A DNA stretch of 64,000 bases, from contig NZ_FCOE02000001.1 in the NCBI RefSeq assembly GCF_001544915.2, positions 1 to 64,000 of the forward strand. The letters run 5' to 3'. Of this stretch, positions 39,426 through 48,319 are shown one piece after another. Under the pieces are notes generated by a model. The model was not told the DNA's origin, searched no databases, and worked only from the letters and a program-made list of their open reading frames with translations. The stretch comes from Caballeronia pedi (lineage in GTDB: Bacteria; Pseudomonadota; Gammaproteobacteria; Burkholderiales; Burkholderiaceae). Both the position numbers and the translations under genes were made by a program. Numbering within the stretch: the first letter of the stretch is position 1; every line of letters begins with the position of its first letter.

Positions 39426-39529
39426 TCAGTGATTTTTATTCGTTGGATACCGTAGGCGCGCGTGCAGTACATTCAGAACGGTGATGCGATCCGAAGCCTA
39501 CGGGCGCGTGGCCGCCAGTCAACGAGCAT
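39426..39529 (-). pseudogene. ParE/RelE-family toxin remnant with internal deletion
   Basis: The ATG at 39529 overlaps the antitoxin stop and reads MLVDWRPRARRL, the usual start of ParE-type toxins, but ends after 18 codons. In another frame the same stretch ends DRITVLNVLHARLRYP and a stop at 39426, the usual end of ParE (…VLRVLHG…). Only about 104 of the expected 290-300 bases remain, and 104 is not a multiple of 3. The simplest reading is one internal deletion that fused the two ends out of frame. Confidence 0.7.
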
Positions 39530-39710
39530 TCCGCGCCTTCCGTTTCGTCGCTATCAGGGCGTCCATTTCCGCGAACACCTGATCATGCGGGATCGATGGA
39601 GCCGGCTCCGACAGCGAGGCTTCGACCTCGGCGCGGAACCATTTGTCGTAAAGTTCGGCGTCTTCAAGCGTTTCGAACTCGGAAATGAGCGGGTCCAGTC
39701 TTCCATCCAT
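39519..39710 (-). CDS. RelB/ParD-type antitoxin
   Basis: 63 residues from ATG 39710 (MDGRLDPLISEFETLEDAEL), with GGAG 9 nt upstream. FETLEDAELYDKWFRAEVEA and the end PHDQVFAEMDALIATKRKA match the small antitoxins that pair with RelE/ParE toxins. Its toxin gene, which overlaps the stop codon, survives only as a deleted remnant, so this is an orphan antitoxin. Confidence 0.78.
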   Translation of the reverse strand: MDGRLDPLISEFETLEDAELYDKWFRAEVEASLSEPAPSIPHDQVFAEMDALIATKRKARNAR

Positions 39711-39890
39711 TTGGTTTGCTCCGGAACTGTTCAAACCATGATAGCGCAATGACTCAAGCGCACCGCAACCCGGAAATTCCGATCTTGCCGCGCTCAAACC
39801 CATCGCGCCGCGCCACCATCCCCGCCCCCGCGACACACTTCGCTACAATGTCCTCTCCCCATTAACCGCGTCTCATCGCGCCATCGATCC

Positions 39891-41018
39891 TTGGACTTCG
39901 ACACGCCGCCGCGCCTACGGGTGGAAGCTGGTCAGCAGGGCAAGGTGGTCCGGCTCTCGGGCCAGTGGACCGCGCTCGCGCTCGCCCGCGACCGCGCGAA
40001 GAGCGGCGTCACGCGGCGGCTGCGCGCCATCGGGCGCGAAGCGATCAGCCAGTGGGATCTGTTGTCCGTCGAGCGGCTCGATCACGTCGGCGGGCAGGCG
40101 CTCTGGCGGGTCTGGGGCCGAAAGATGCCCGCGACCATCGCGCTGTCCGACACTCAACGCGAAATCTTCGAGCGCGTCGCGCTGCTCGATGCCGAGCGCG
40201 AGGAACCCGAGCCCATCGACCGCGTCGATCCGGTCACGCGTCTCGGTCAGCTGATCTTCACGTTCTTCGATCATCTCTACGGCGGCCTCGCACTGTTCGG
40301 CGGCTTCATGCTCGATCTCTTCGGGCTCGTTCGGCGTCCGCAGCGAATCCCGTGGACGGAAATCTCCGCGAACATCTATAGCGCGGGCGCGCAAGCGCTC
40401 GCGATCACCGCGCTCGTCGCGTTCCTGATCGGCATCGTGCTGAGTTATCTGTCCGCGCAACAGTTGCAGGCGTTCGGCGCGAACCAGTACATCGTGAACA
40501 TTCTCGGGCTGTCGGTGATCCGCGAGCTCGGCCCGGTGCTCTCGGCGATTCTCGTCGCTGGGCGCTCCGGCTCCGCGATCACCGCGCAGATCGGCGTGAT
40601 GCGCGTCACCGAGGAACTCGACGCGATGCAGGTGATGGGCATTCCGCACGGCCTGCGACTCGTGCTGCCGCGCGTGATCGCGCTCGGCATCGCGATGCCG
40701 CTGCTCGTCATGTGGACCAACATCATCGCGTTGACGGGCGGCGCGCTCGCGGCGAAGCTCGTGCTGTCGATCGACATGAACTTCTTCATTCGCTCGCTGC
40801 CGTCGGTCGTGCCGATCGCGAATCTGTGGATCGGGCTCGGCAAGGGCGTCGTGTTCGGCATGCTGATCGCGCTCGCGGCGTGTCATTTCGGCTTTCGTAT
40901 CAAGGCGAATTCGCAGAGTCTCGGCGAAGGCACCACGACCTCCGTCGTCACGTCGATCACCATCGTCATTCTCGCGGACGCCGTGTTCGCGATCCTGTTT
41001 CAGAACGTCGGACTCTGA
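39891..41018 (+). CDS. MlaE family lipid ABC transporter permease
   Basis: Inner-membrane permease of an MCE-type phospholipid transporter, 375 residues if the TTG at 39891 is the start. The N-terminal 100 residues resemble a STAS-like domain (VVRLSGQWTALALARDRA); the C-terminal 240 residues are MlaE (LSVIRELGPVLSAILVAGRS, GVMRVTEELDAMQVMGIP). A TACAAT -10 box lies at 39844-39849. First of four genes for the complex. Distinct from the canonical mla operon in layout (fused N-terminal domain, lipoprotein at the end). Confidence 0.9.
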   Translation: MDFDTPPRLRVEAGQQGKVVRLSGQWTALALARDRAKSGVTRRLRAIGREAISQWDLLSVERLDHVGGQALWRVWGRKMPATIALSDTQREIFERVALLDAEREEPEPIDRVDPVTRLGQLIFTFFDHLYGGLALFGGFMLDLFGLVRRPQRIPWTEISANIYSAGAQALAITALVAFLIGIVLSYLSAQQLQAFGANQYIVNILGLSVIRELGPVLSAILVAGRSGSAITAQIGVMRVTEELDAMQVMGIPHGLRLVLPRVIALGIAMPLLVMWTNIIALTGGALAAKLVLSIDMNFFIRSLPSVVPIANLWIGLGKGVVFGMLIALAACHFGFRIKANSQSLGEGTTTSVVTSITIVILADAVFAILFQNVGL

Positions 41019-41023
41019 CCGCC

Positions 41024-41902
41024 ATGTCGACCACGCTCGCCACCGCCGTTCGCCATCAGCCGCCGCCCGTCATCGCGGAACCGGTGATCGAAGTGCGCGA
41101 TCTCACCAAGCGCTACGGGCGCACGGTGATCCACGAGCATCTGAATCTGGACGTGCGGCGCGGCGAGATCGTCGCACTGCTGGGCGGTTCGGGCTCGGGC
41201 AAGACCACGCTCGTGCGGCAGATGCTCGGGCTGGAATCGCCGACCTCGGGCACCATTCACGTGCTCGGCGAGGAATGGGCGCAAATGGACGAGGAAACCG
41301 CGAAGATGCTGCGCACGCGCTCCGGCATGATGTTCCAGCAGGGCGCGCTGTTCTCGTCGCTGACCGTGTACGACAACATCGCGCAGCCGTTTCGCGAACT
41401 CGGCAAGATTCCCGAGGATCTGATCCGCGAGTTCGTGATGTTGAAGCTGGAGATGGTCGGGCTGTCGTGCAAACACGCGAGCAAGATGCCCTCGGCGCTG
41501 TCGGGCGGGATGGTCAAGCGCGTGGGCATCGCGCGGGCGATCGCGCTCGAGCCCGAACTGCTGTTTCTCGACGAACCCACCGCCGGTCTCGATCCGAAGG
41601 CGTCGGACGAATTCGTCGATCTGATCGCGACGCTGCATCGCGCGCTCGGGCTGACCGTCGTCCTGGTCACGCACGATCTGGATACGATGGTCGCGCTCTC
41701 CACGCGCGTCGCCGTGCTGGCGGAGCGGCGCGTGCTGGTCGCTGCGCCCGTGGAGGAAGCGTGCGCGGTGGACCATCCGTTCATCCGCGAGTATTTTCTC
41801 GGACGGCGTGGGCGGCGCGCGTTGCAGGCCCTGCCGCCCGAGCGTCGCGCGAAGCTGCCGCCGGCCGCGCTGGAGGACGCGCGGATCACCGTCAGCAAAT
41901 AG
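41024..41902 (+). CDS. MlaF-type ABC transporter ATP-binding protein
   Basis: ATPase of the MCE transporter, 292 residues from ATG 41024, 5 nt past the permease stop. Walker A LLGGSGSGKTTLV, Q-loop MMFQQGALFSSLT, signature ALSGGMVKRVGIARA, Walker B LLFLDEPTAGLD, H-loop VLVTHDLD. SGGMVKR with Met-Val-Lys is the form seen in MlaF/Mkl ATPases. The C-terminal 40 residues are basic and extend past the core domain. Confidence 0.92.
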   Translation: MSTTLATAVRHQPPPVIAEPVIEVRDLTKRYGRTVIHEHLNLDVRRGEIVALLGGSGSGKTTLVRQMLGLESPTSGTIHVLGEEWAQMDEETAKMLRTRSGMMFQQGALFSSLTVYDNIAQPFRELGKIPEDLIREFVMLKLEMVGLSCKHASKMPSALSGGMVKRVGIARAIALEPELLFLDEPTAGLDPKASDEFVDLIATLHRALGLTVVLVTHDLDTMVALSTRVAVLAERRVLVAAPVEEACAVDHPFIREYFLGRRGRRALQALPPERRAKLPPAALEDARITVSK

Positions 41903-41950
41903 CCGCACGACCCGCCGCCGACGCCGCCAGGAAGTCAAAGGAACCCGCCG

Positions 41951-42910
41951 ATGGAAAACAAATCACATGCGTTCTGGACTGGGCTTTTCACGATCGCCCT
42001 CGTGCTGGCCATCGCGTTCGCCGTGTTCTTCTTCAACGTGGATCGCACCGTGCGCGTGCCGTACGATCTGATCGCCCGCACCAATGTCACCGGGCTGTTC
42101 ACGGACGCGGCCGTGCGTTATCGCGGCCTGGGCGTCGGCAAGGTGCAGTCGATCAGCTTCGACAAGTCGCATCCGGGGCAGATCCGCATCCGCATTCTGG
42201 TCGATAAAAACGCGCCGATGACGCACTCCACCTACGCGACACTCGGCTTTCAGGGCGTGACGGGCATCGCGTTCGTGCAGCTCGACGACACCGGCAAGGA
42301 CACGGAAGCGCTGGCGTCGTCGCCGCAGCACATCGCCGAAGTGCCGATGCGCCCGGGCCTGTTCGAGCAGTTGCAGCAGCGCGGCGACGTGATCCTGCGC
42401 AAGTTCGAGCGCCTCGCGGACGACGCCGACAAGTTCCTCTCCGACGACGTGCGCGATCAGCTCATGGCGACCACGAAGAGCTTGCAGGGCGCCGCTGACG
42501 GCATCGCGACGCTCGCGAGCCAGGTTCAGCCCACGACGGCGCAGTTGCCGCAGACGCTCAAGCAGATCAACACCACGCTCGCCTCGACCAATCAGCTCGT
42601 GCAGAACCTGAATCGTCCGGATGGCCCGTTGTTCACCAATCTGAACAAGGCGGGCAAGGCCGCGGAAGACGCAGGCGCGGCGCTCGCCGACATGAACGAG
42701 TCGCTGCGCTTCGTGACGGCGCGCGTCGGCTTCGAGGCGCTGCCGCGCTTCTACTCGTTCGGCGACGACGTGAGCGCGGCCGCCCGCTCGGTCGATCGGG
42801 CCGCCGACGCGTTCAGCACCAATCCGCGCAGCGTGCTCTTCGGCGCGCCGCAGAAGGAGCCGGGGCCGGGCGAGCCGGGCTTCACGTGGCCCGCGAAAGC
42901 CGCGCATTGA
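41951..42910 (+). CDS. MlaD family (MCE) lipid-binding protein
   Basis: Periplasmic lipid-tunnel subunit anchored in the inner membrane, 319 residues. One N-terminal membrane segment (FWTGLFTIALVLAIAFAVFFF, 8-28), one MCE domain (FTDAAVRYRGLGVGKVQSIS to FVQLDD, about 37-115), then a long helical C terminus with repeated Gln/Thr/Leu heptads (about 150-240) suited to a needle-like extension. AAGGAA lies before the start. Confidence 0.9.
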   Translation: MENKSHAFWTGLFTIALVLAIAFAVFFFNVDRTVRVPYDLIARTNVTGLFTDAAVRYRGLGVGKVQSISFDKSHPGQIRIRILVDKNAPMTHSTYATLGFQGVTGIAFVQLDDTGKDTEALASSPQHIAEVPMRPGLFEQLQQRGDVILRKFERLADDADKFLSDDVRDQLMATTKSLQGAADGIATLASQVQPTTAQLPQTLKQINTTLASTNQLVQNLNRPDGPLFTNLNKAGKAAEDAGAALADMNESLRFVTARVGFEALPRFYSFGDDVSAAARSVDRAADAFSTNPRSVLFGAPQKEPGPGEPGFTWPAKAAH

Positions 42911-42928
42911 TCGAATCGAGAGAACGAC

Positions 42929-43555
42929 ATGGCAAAGATCGACATGAAAGTAGCGGCCGCGGCGTTCGCGCTAACCTGCGTCACGATGCTCGCGGGCTGC
43001 GGATCGACCTCGACCGTGATGCCCAACGCGCGCTACGACCTCGGTGCGGCGCCTGTGACGGACGGAACGGCCAACGTCGCGCCGACGCCGCCTGTGAAGG
43101 TGCTCGCCGTGGCCGCGCCGCGCAGCCTGGAAACCGACGCGTTCGCGTTTCGCCTCAGTTATGTCGATGCGCAGCGCACCGGCAGCTATTCGAACAGCCA
43201 CTGGACGATGCCGCCCGCGCAACTCCTGACGCAGCGTCTGCGCGAAGCGCTCGCGGCGCGCGGCCCGATTCTCTCGGGCGCCGATCCGGTGCGCGCCGTG
43301 CCGCTGCTCGAAGTCGAGCTGACGGGCTTCGAACAGGTCTTCGACGCGCCCGAGCAAAGCCACGGCCTCGTGTCCGTGCGCGCGACGCTCACGCAGCAAG
43401 GCCGCGTGGTCGGCCAGCGCAGCTTTGCCGCGAGCGCGCCCGCGCCGAGCGCCGACGCAGCCGGTGGCGCGCGGGCGCTCGCCGCCGCATCGGACGATGT
43501 GATCGCGCAACTTTCCGCGTGGCTCGCCGCACAACCGCTGACCGCATCGCGATGA
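42929..43555 (+). CDS. ABC-type transport auxiliary lipoprotein (PqiC-like)
   Basis: 208 residues. Signal peptide with lipobox TMLAGC (C near residue 24), then an ABC_trans_aux domain (YDLGAAPV, LLEVELTGFEQVFDAPEQSH, ALAAASDDVIAQLSAWL). In PqiABC the counterpart sits in the outer membrane and docks the MCE needle, which suggests this transporter connects both membranes. Last component gene before the VanZ protein. Confidence 0.88.
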   Translation: MAKIDMKVAAAAFALTCVTMLAGCGSTSTVMPNARYDLGAAPVTDGTANVAPTPPVKVLAVAAPRSLETDAFAFRLSYVDAQRTGSYSNSHWTMPPAQLLTQRLREALAARGPILSGADPVRAVPLLEVELTGFEQVFDAPEQSHGLVSVRATLTQQGRVVGQRSFAASAPAPSADAAGGARALAAASDDVIAQLSAWLAAQPLTASR

Positions 43556-43604
43556 CCTTCGGCAGTTTCATCAACCGCCCAGCAAGGAGGCGCCCGGGCG
43601 GCTC

Positions 43605-44777
43605 ATGACGATCAAGCAATGGCAGCGCCGCCCGTCGGCGTTTTCCCGGCAGGCGCTCGCCGCGTACGCGGCGCTCGTCGTGTATGGCTCGCTCTATCCG
43701 TTTTCCGGCTGGCGTTCGCTGGGCCTGAGCCCGTTCGCGTATCTCCTCGATCCGCTGCCGCAATACCTGACCGCCTTCGATGTCGTCACTAACGTGCTCG
43801 GCTACATGCCGCTCGGCGTGTTGATCGTGCTCGCGCTGTATCCGCGCTTTCGCGGCACGCTCGCCGTGTGCGCGGCGCTCTTCGGCGGCGCGTTGCTCTC
43901 CGGCACGATGGAGGCGATTCAGACGTATTTGCCTACACGCGTCGCCTCCAACCTCGATCTCGCCGCCAATGCGTTCGGCGCGCTCCTTGGCGGCGTGCTG
44001 GTCGCGCCCGCGACGAGCGCGCTGCTCGACCGGGGCGTGCTGCGGCGCATCCGCTTCACGTGGTTCGAGCGCGATGCGGCATATGTCATCGGACTATCGG
44101 CGCTGTGGCCGTTCGCGGCGATGTTCCCCGCGCCGTATCTGTTCGGCGGCGGCGACTTGCCGCGCGTGTTGTGGGACGAACTCGACCCGTCGATGCAGGA
44201 CGCGATTCTCGCGTGGACGCCCGTTTCGTGGGATGTCGAAAGCTGGCCGGACCGGCTCGGCGCGCTCTTGCCCGACGACGCGTGGGAAGCGCTCATCACC
44301 TCCACGGCTCTATTCGCGGCGCTCGTGCTTTTGACGCTGCTCACGCGCAAGCGCGCGCCGCGCATCCGGCTGATGCTCGGTCTCATCGCGATCACGCTGT
44401 TCGCGAAAGCGGGCGCGACCTTCCTGCAATCGCGCGCGGGCCTGACCTTCGACTGGGCGACCGACGGCGCGCTCGAAGGCATCGCGCTCGCGACGCTCGC
44501 GGGCGTGCTGTCGGTGTCGCTGCCGCGCGGCTTGCGGGCGGCGCTCGCGGGCGCGGCGCTGGTCGTCTCGCTTGCGCTCGTCAATCTGCTGCCGGTGAAC
44601 CCTTATTTCGACATCGTGCTCGCCGACTGGCGGCAGGGACGCTATCTGCATTTCAACGGGCTTGCGCACTGGCTCGCGTGGGTGTGGCCGTACGCGGCGC
44701 TCGGCTGGCTCGCATCGGCGGCGGAGCGCGCGTGGCTCGCGCGGCGGCGCGCGAGGCGAGTCGACGGCGGCGGGTGA
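43605..44777 (+). CDS. VanZ family membrane protein
   Basis: 390 residues with about ten hydrophobic segments. The N-terminal third is a VanZ domain (VTNVLGYMPLGVLIVLAL, SGTMEAIQTYLPTRVASNLD with the conserved Glu/Asn pattern). The C-terminal part adds further membrane helices. VanZ proteins affect teicoplanin resistance in Gram-positives; here the role is unknown. AAGGAGG lies 14 nt before the ATG, further than usual. Its nearness to the MCE genes may mean a link to lipid handling, but that is inference. Confidence 0.82.
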   Translation: MTIKQWQRRPSAFSRQALAAYAALVVYGSLYPFSGWRSLGLSPFAYLLDPLPQYLTAFDVVTNVLGYMPLGVLIVLALYPRFRGTLAVCAALFGGALLSGTMEAIQTYLPTRVASNLDLAANAFGALLGGVLVAPATSALLDRGVLRRIRFTWFERDAAYVIGLSALWPFAAMFPAPYLFGGGDLPRVLWDELDPSMQDAILAWTPVSWDVESWPDRLGALLPDDAWEALITSTALFAALVLLTLLTRKRAPRIRLMLGLIAITLFAKAGATFLQSRAGLTFDWATDGALEGIALATLAGVLSVSLPRGLRAALAGAALVVSLALVNLLPVNPYFDIVLADWRQGRYLHFNGLAHWLAWVWPYAALGWLASAAERAWLARRRARRVDGGG

Positions 44778-44834
44778 GGGCGGGCACGAACATCGCTCGC
44801 TATAATCGACCGACACTTCTCATTGCACCCGCTC

Positions 44835-45164
44835 ATGGATTCCTTCTACAAGTACCACGTGTTTTTCTGCCTGAATCAGCGCGACGCCGATGCGCCGCGC
44901 CCGAGTTGCGCGAACTGCAACGCGCAGGCCATGCAGGAGTACGCGAAGAAGCGCGTGAAGCAACTGGGCCTCGCGGGCGACGGCAAGGTGCGCATCAACA
45001 AGGCGGGCTGTCTCGACCGCTGCGAGCTGGGGCCGGTCGTCGTCGTGTATCCGGAAGGCACGTGGTACACGTATATCGATGAAACCGACATCGACGAAAT
45101 CGTCGATTCGCATCTGGCCAACGGCAAAATCGTCGAACGTCTTCTGATCGATCAACCGGCATGA
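44835..45164 (+). CDS. (2Fe-2S) ferredoxin, thioredoxin-like fold
   Basis: 109 residues from MDSFYKYHVFFCLNQRDADA. The cluster Cys are in VFFCLNQR, ASCANCNAQ-type spacing, and NKAGCLDRCELGPVVVVYPE, the Shethna/thioredoxin-like ferredoxin pattern. Electron carrier in the cytoplasm, partner unknown. The ATG at 44835 is used in place of an upstream in-frame TTG. Overlaps the following hydrolase by 4 nt (ATGA). Confidence 0.88.
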   Translation: MDSFYKYHVFFCLNQRDADAPRPSCANCNAQAMQEYAKKRVKQLGLAGDGKVRINKAGCLDRCELGPVVVVYPEGTWYTYIDETDIDEIVDSHLANGKIVERLLIDQPA

Positions 45165-45787
45165 ACGCGCAAACCGAAAAATTCCTGATCGACGGGCCGG
45201 TCGGCAAGATCGAATGCGCGCTCGACCGCCCCGATGCAACGCCGCGCGGTATCGCGCTCGTCGCGCATCCGCATCCGCTGTTCGGCGGCACGATGGACAA
45301 CAAGGTCGCGCAGACGCTCGCGCGCACCATGGTCCAGCTCGGCTACGTGACGTATCGCTCGAATTTTCGCGGCGTCGGCGAAACGGGCGGCGAGCATGAC
45401 AACGGCATCGGCGAACAGGAGGACCTGCTCGCGCTGATCGACCACATGCGCGCGCAGCCCGGCCAGGCCGACGTGCCGATCGTGCTCGCGGGCTTTTCGT
45501 TCGGCACCTTCGTGCTGTCGCATGTCGCCAAGCGCATGCTCGATGCGGGCAAGGACATCGAGCGCATGGTGTTCGTCGGCACGGCGGCGAGCCGCTGGGA
45601 AGTCGCGCCCGTGCCCGACACCACGCTCGTGATTCACGGCGAAGTGGACGAGACCGTGCCGATTCAATCCGTCTACGACTGGGCGCGGCCGCAGGAATTG
45701 CCGGTGGTCGTGATTCCGGGCGGCGAGCACTTCTTCCATCGCAAGCTGCATATTCTCAAGCGCGTGATCGTCGACGCGTGGCGCTGA
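45161..45787 (+). CDS. Alpha/beta hydrolase
   Basis: 208 residues, dienelactone-hydrolase-like small serine hydrolase. N-terminal VAHPHPLFGGTMDNKV, nucleophile elbow GFSFGTFV (near residue 112), Asp in HGEVDETVP and His in PGGEHFFH. This compact family occurs widely in proteobacteria and is often next to the 2Fe-2S ferredoxin gene, as here. Substrate unknown. Confidence 0.86.
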   Translation: MNAQTEKFLIDGPVGKIECALDRPDATPRGIALVAHPHPLFGGTMDNKVAQTLARTMVQLGYVTYRSNFRGVGETGGEHDNGIGEQEDLLALIDHMRAQPGQADVPIVLAGFSFGTFVLSHVAKRMLDAGKDIERMVFVGTAASRWEVAPVPDTTLVIHGEVDETVPIQSVYDWARPQELPVVVIPGGEHFFHRKLHILKRVIVDAWR

Positions 45788-46154
45788 GCCGTTTCCCCGA
45801 TCGATCGGTAAAGCCGGCTAAGCGTCGCCTGAAAAACGTTAAAACGGGCGTGAACCGCGCAGATTCAAAGGAAACCGGACGCGCCCGACGCGTATAATGG
45901 CGCAGAATTTTTTCGCTGTTTCAGGCCGCGCGAAGCTGTAGTCGAGCATCTCGCGGTCTTCGAAACCCGGCTTCCGAGAACCGTTTTCGCATCCGTCTGT
46001 CGAACGAGCGCTTTTTGCCGCGGTGCCGCGCGCGCCGCTGTCATGGCGAAAAGCCCGACCAGCAGCGACGGTCTGCCTGTTCAACCCGTGCTCCGCCGAT
46101 CTTCCGATCCCAGATCGCCGTCGTCGCAGCCTGCTTTTTCCGCCGATCGATCCT
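45788..46154. other. 367-bp intergenic leader of the carboxypeptidase gene
   Basis: No gene supported. A TATAAT -10 box lies at 45893-45898 with a poor -35, which would give an unusually long leader of about 250 nt before the ATG at 46155. The frame extending to 46023 lacks a ribosome site. Confidence 0.4.
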
Positions 46155-47357
46155 ATGCGCTTTGTCCCTTCCGGCCTGTCTCTTCCTTCCATTTCTGTTT
46201 CCGCCAAAGCCGCTTTCGTTCTGCCCGCCTTGCTGGCGGCAGCGAGCGCTTTCGCTCAGGTTCCGCCGCCCGACGTAACCGCACGCTCGTGGGTGCTAGT
46301 CGACGCCACCAGCAATCAGGTGCTCGCGTCCGGCAATCCCGATGAGCGCGTCGAACCGGCGTCGCTCACCAAGCTGATGACCGCGTATCTCGTCTTCGAC
46401 GCGCTGAAGTCGAAGAAGATCAACATGGATCAGACTGTCATGCCGAGCGAGGCCGTGCGCCGCGTGCGCACGGACGAGTCGCGCATGTTCATCGAGGCGA
46501 ACAAGCCGGTGACCGTGCACGATCTCGTCTACGGCATGATCGTGCAGTCGGGCAACGACGCGGCTATCGCGCTCGCGGAGCTCGTCGGCGGCAGCGAAGG
46601 CAACTTCGTGACGCTGATGAACGCGGCCGCGAAGCGCATCGGCATGAAGCACACGAATTTCGCCGATGTGAACGGCATGCCCGATCCGCAGCATTACACG
46701 ACCGCCGGCGATCTCGCCGTGCTGTCCACGCGGCTGATCCGCGACTTCCCCGAGTACTACAGCATCTTCTCGGTGAAGGATTTCACGTACAACAAGATCA
46801 AGCAGCCGAACCGCAACCGCCTGCTGTGGCTCGATCCGACCGTCGACGGTCTCAAGACCGGCCACACCAAGGCCGCGGGCTACTGCCTGATCGCCACCGC
46901 GCAGCGTCCGCTCGCCGGCATGCCTGACGCGAAACGCCGTCTCGTCGCCGTGATGATGGGCGAGCCGAAAGAGCACAACCGCGTGCAGGACAGCCTGAAA
47001 ATGCTGAACTACGGCTATACCGCGTACGACGCGTTGCGCCTGTACAAGGCGGACCAGGTGGTCGACTCGCCGCGCGTGTACAAGGGCACGGCCGACAGCG
47101 TGCAGGCGGGCGTCACGACCGACCAGTACATCACCGTGCCGAAGGGCCTGGGCGAGAAGGTCAAGCCGACCGTCACGCACAGCGACCTGCTCGTCGCGCC
47201 GATCAAGAAGGGCCAGCAGATCGGCACCGTCAAGATGATGGCGGACGGCAAGGAAGTCGCGCAGTTCCCGCTCGTCGCGCTGCAGGACGTGCCGGAAGCC
47301 GGTATCTTCGGCCGCCTGTGGGATTCGGCGCTGTTGTGGTGGCAAAAGCGCAAGTAA
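46155..47357 (+). CDS. dacA: D-alanyl-D-alanine carboxypeptidase (PBP5/6 type)
   Basis: Trims the terminal D-Ala from peptidoglycan stem peptides; 400 residues. Signal peptide to about residue 34 (ASAFA). Catalytic motifs S70-L-T-K73 (PASLTKLMTA), S132-G-N134 (VQSGNDAA) and KTG (DGLKTGHTKA). The PBP5 C-terminal domain and an amphipathic anchor (GRLWDSALLWWQKRK) follow. Upstream of a D-amino acid aminotransferase; both handle D-alanine metabolism. Could equally be named dacC. Confidence 0.94.
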   Translation: MRFVPSGLSLPSISVSAKAAFVLPALLAAASAFAQVPPPDVTARSWVLVDATSNQVLASGNPDERVEPASLTKLMTAYLVFDALKSKKINMDQTVMPSEAVRRVRTDESRMFIEANKPVTVHDLVYGMIVQSGNDAAIALAELVGGSEGNFVTLMNAAAKRIGMKHTNFADVNGMPDPQHYTTAGDLAVLSTRLIRDFPEYYSIFSVKDFTYNKIKQPNRNRLLWLDPTVDGLKTGHTKAAGYCLIATAQRPLAGMPDAKRRLVAVMMGEPKEHNRVQDSLKMLNYGYTAYDALRLYKADQVVDSPRVYKGTADSVQAGVTTDQYITVPKGLGEKVKPTVTHSDLLVAPIKKGQQIGTVKMMADGKEVAQFPLVALQDVPEAGIFGRLWDSALLWWQKRK

Positions 47358-47384
47358 TCGATTGTCTGAAAGGGAGCGGTTCCG

Positions 47385-48296
47385 ATGAGTCAAGCCGAAG
47401 TTTTCGATCCGACGGTCTACCTGAACGGCGAGTGGGGACCGCTTTCCGAAGCGCGCATTCCCGTGCTCGACCGCGGGTTCATCTTCGGCGACGGCGTGTA
47501 TGAAGTCGTGCCGCTCTACGCGCAAGCCGATGGCGCGCGCCTGCCGTTCCGCCTCAAGCAGCATCTCGCGCGGCTCAATCGCAGTCTCGGCAAGATCTGC
47601 ATCGACAATCCGTTCGACGAAGCCGGCTGGCGCGCGCTGATCGATCGCGTGATTCAGGAAAACGCCGGCAACGGCGACGCGCTCGTCTACATTCAGGTCA
47701 CGCGCGGCGTCGCGAAGCGGCGCGGGCATGCGTTTCCGGCGGGCATCACGCCGACCGTGTTCCTCATGCTCGGCCAGCTCGTGTTTCCGAGCGTGGCGGA
47801 TCGCGCGCGCGGCGCGGTGGCCGTGACCGCCGAAGACAAGCGCTGGCTGCATTGCGACATCAAATCGGTGTCGCTGCTCGGCAACGTGCTGATGGCGCAG
47901 CACGCCGCCGAAAACGACGCGCTCGAAACCATCCAGTTGCGTGACGGTTTGCTGACGGAAGGTTCGTCGTCGAACGTGTGGGTCGTGAAGGGCGGCACGC
48001 TGCTCGGCGCGCCGCGCGGACCGCGCATTCTGGAAGGCATCCGCTACGGGCTCATCGAGGAACTGGCGCGCGAAGCGGGCATTGCGTTCGAGGAACGCGA
48101 CATCACCGAGGCCGAACTGCGTTCGGCCGACGAAATCATGATCAGCTCCGCGACCAAGGAAGTCATGCCGATCACGACGCTCGACGGAAAAAGCGTCGGC
48201 GACGGCGCCCCCGGTCCGGTCTATGCTGCACTGTACGAAGCCTACCAGCGGGCCAAGGCGCGTGAATTCGCGCAAGAGGCCGCGCGCGCCAGATGA
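47385..48296 (+). CDS. dat: D-amino acid aminotransferase
   Basis: PLP enzyme, fold class IV, 303 residues; interconverts D-alanine and D-glutamate with their keto acids. Schiff-base lysine K160 in HCDIKSVSLLGNVLM, phosphate-binding RGFIFGDGVYEVVPLY, and LTEGSSSNVWVVKGG. CDIKS-type active site and the length favour D-amino acid transaminase over IlvE. Follows dacA by 27 nt and overlaps the open frame before ybeD. Confidence 0.9.
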   Translation: MSQAEVFDPTVYLNGEWGPLSEARIPVLDRGFIFGDGVYEVVPLYAQADGARLPFRLKQHLARLNRSLGKICIDNPFDEAGWRALIDRVIQENAGNGDALVYIQVTRGVAKRRGHAFPAGITPTVFLMLGQLVFPSVADRARGAVAVTAEDKRWLHCDIKSVSLLGNVLMAQHAAENDALETIQLRDGLLTEGSSSNVWVVKGGTLLGAPRGPRILEGIRYGLIEELAREAGIAFEERDITEAELRSADEIMISSATKEVMPITTLDGKSVGDGAPGPVYAALYEAYQRAKAREFAQEAARAR

Positions 48297-48319
48297 CGCG
48301 CGAAGTGAAGGAGAAAGCC

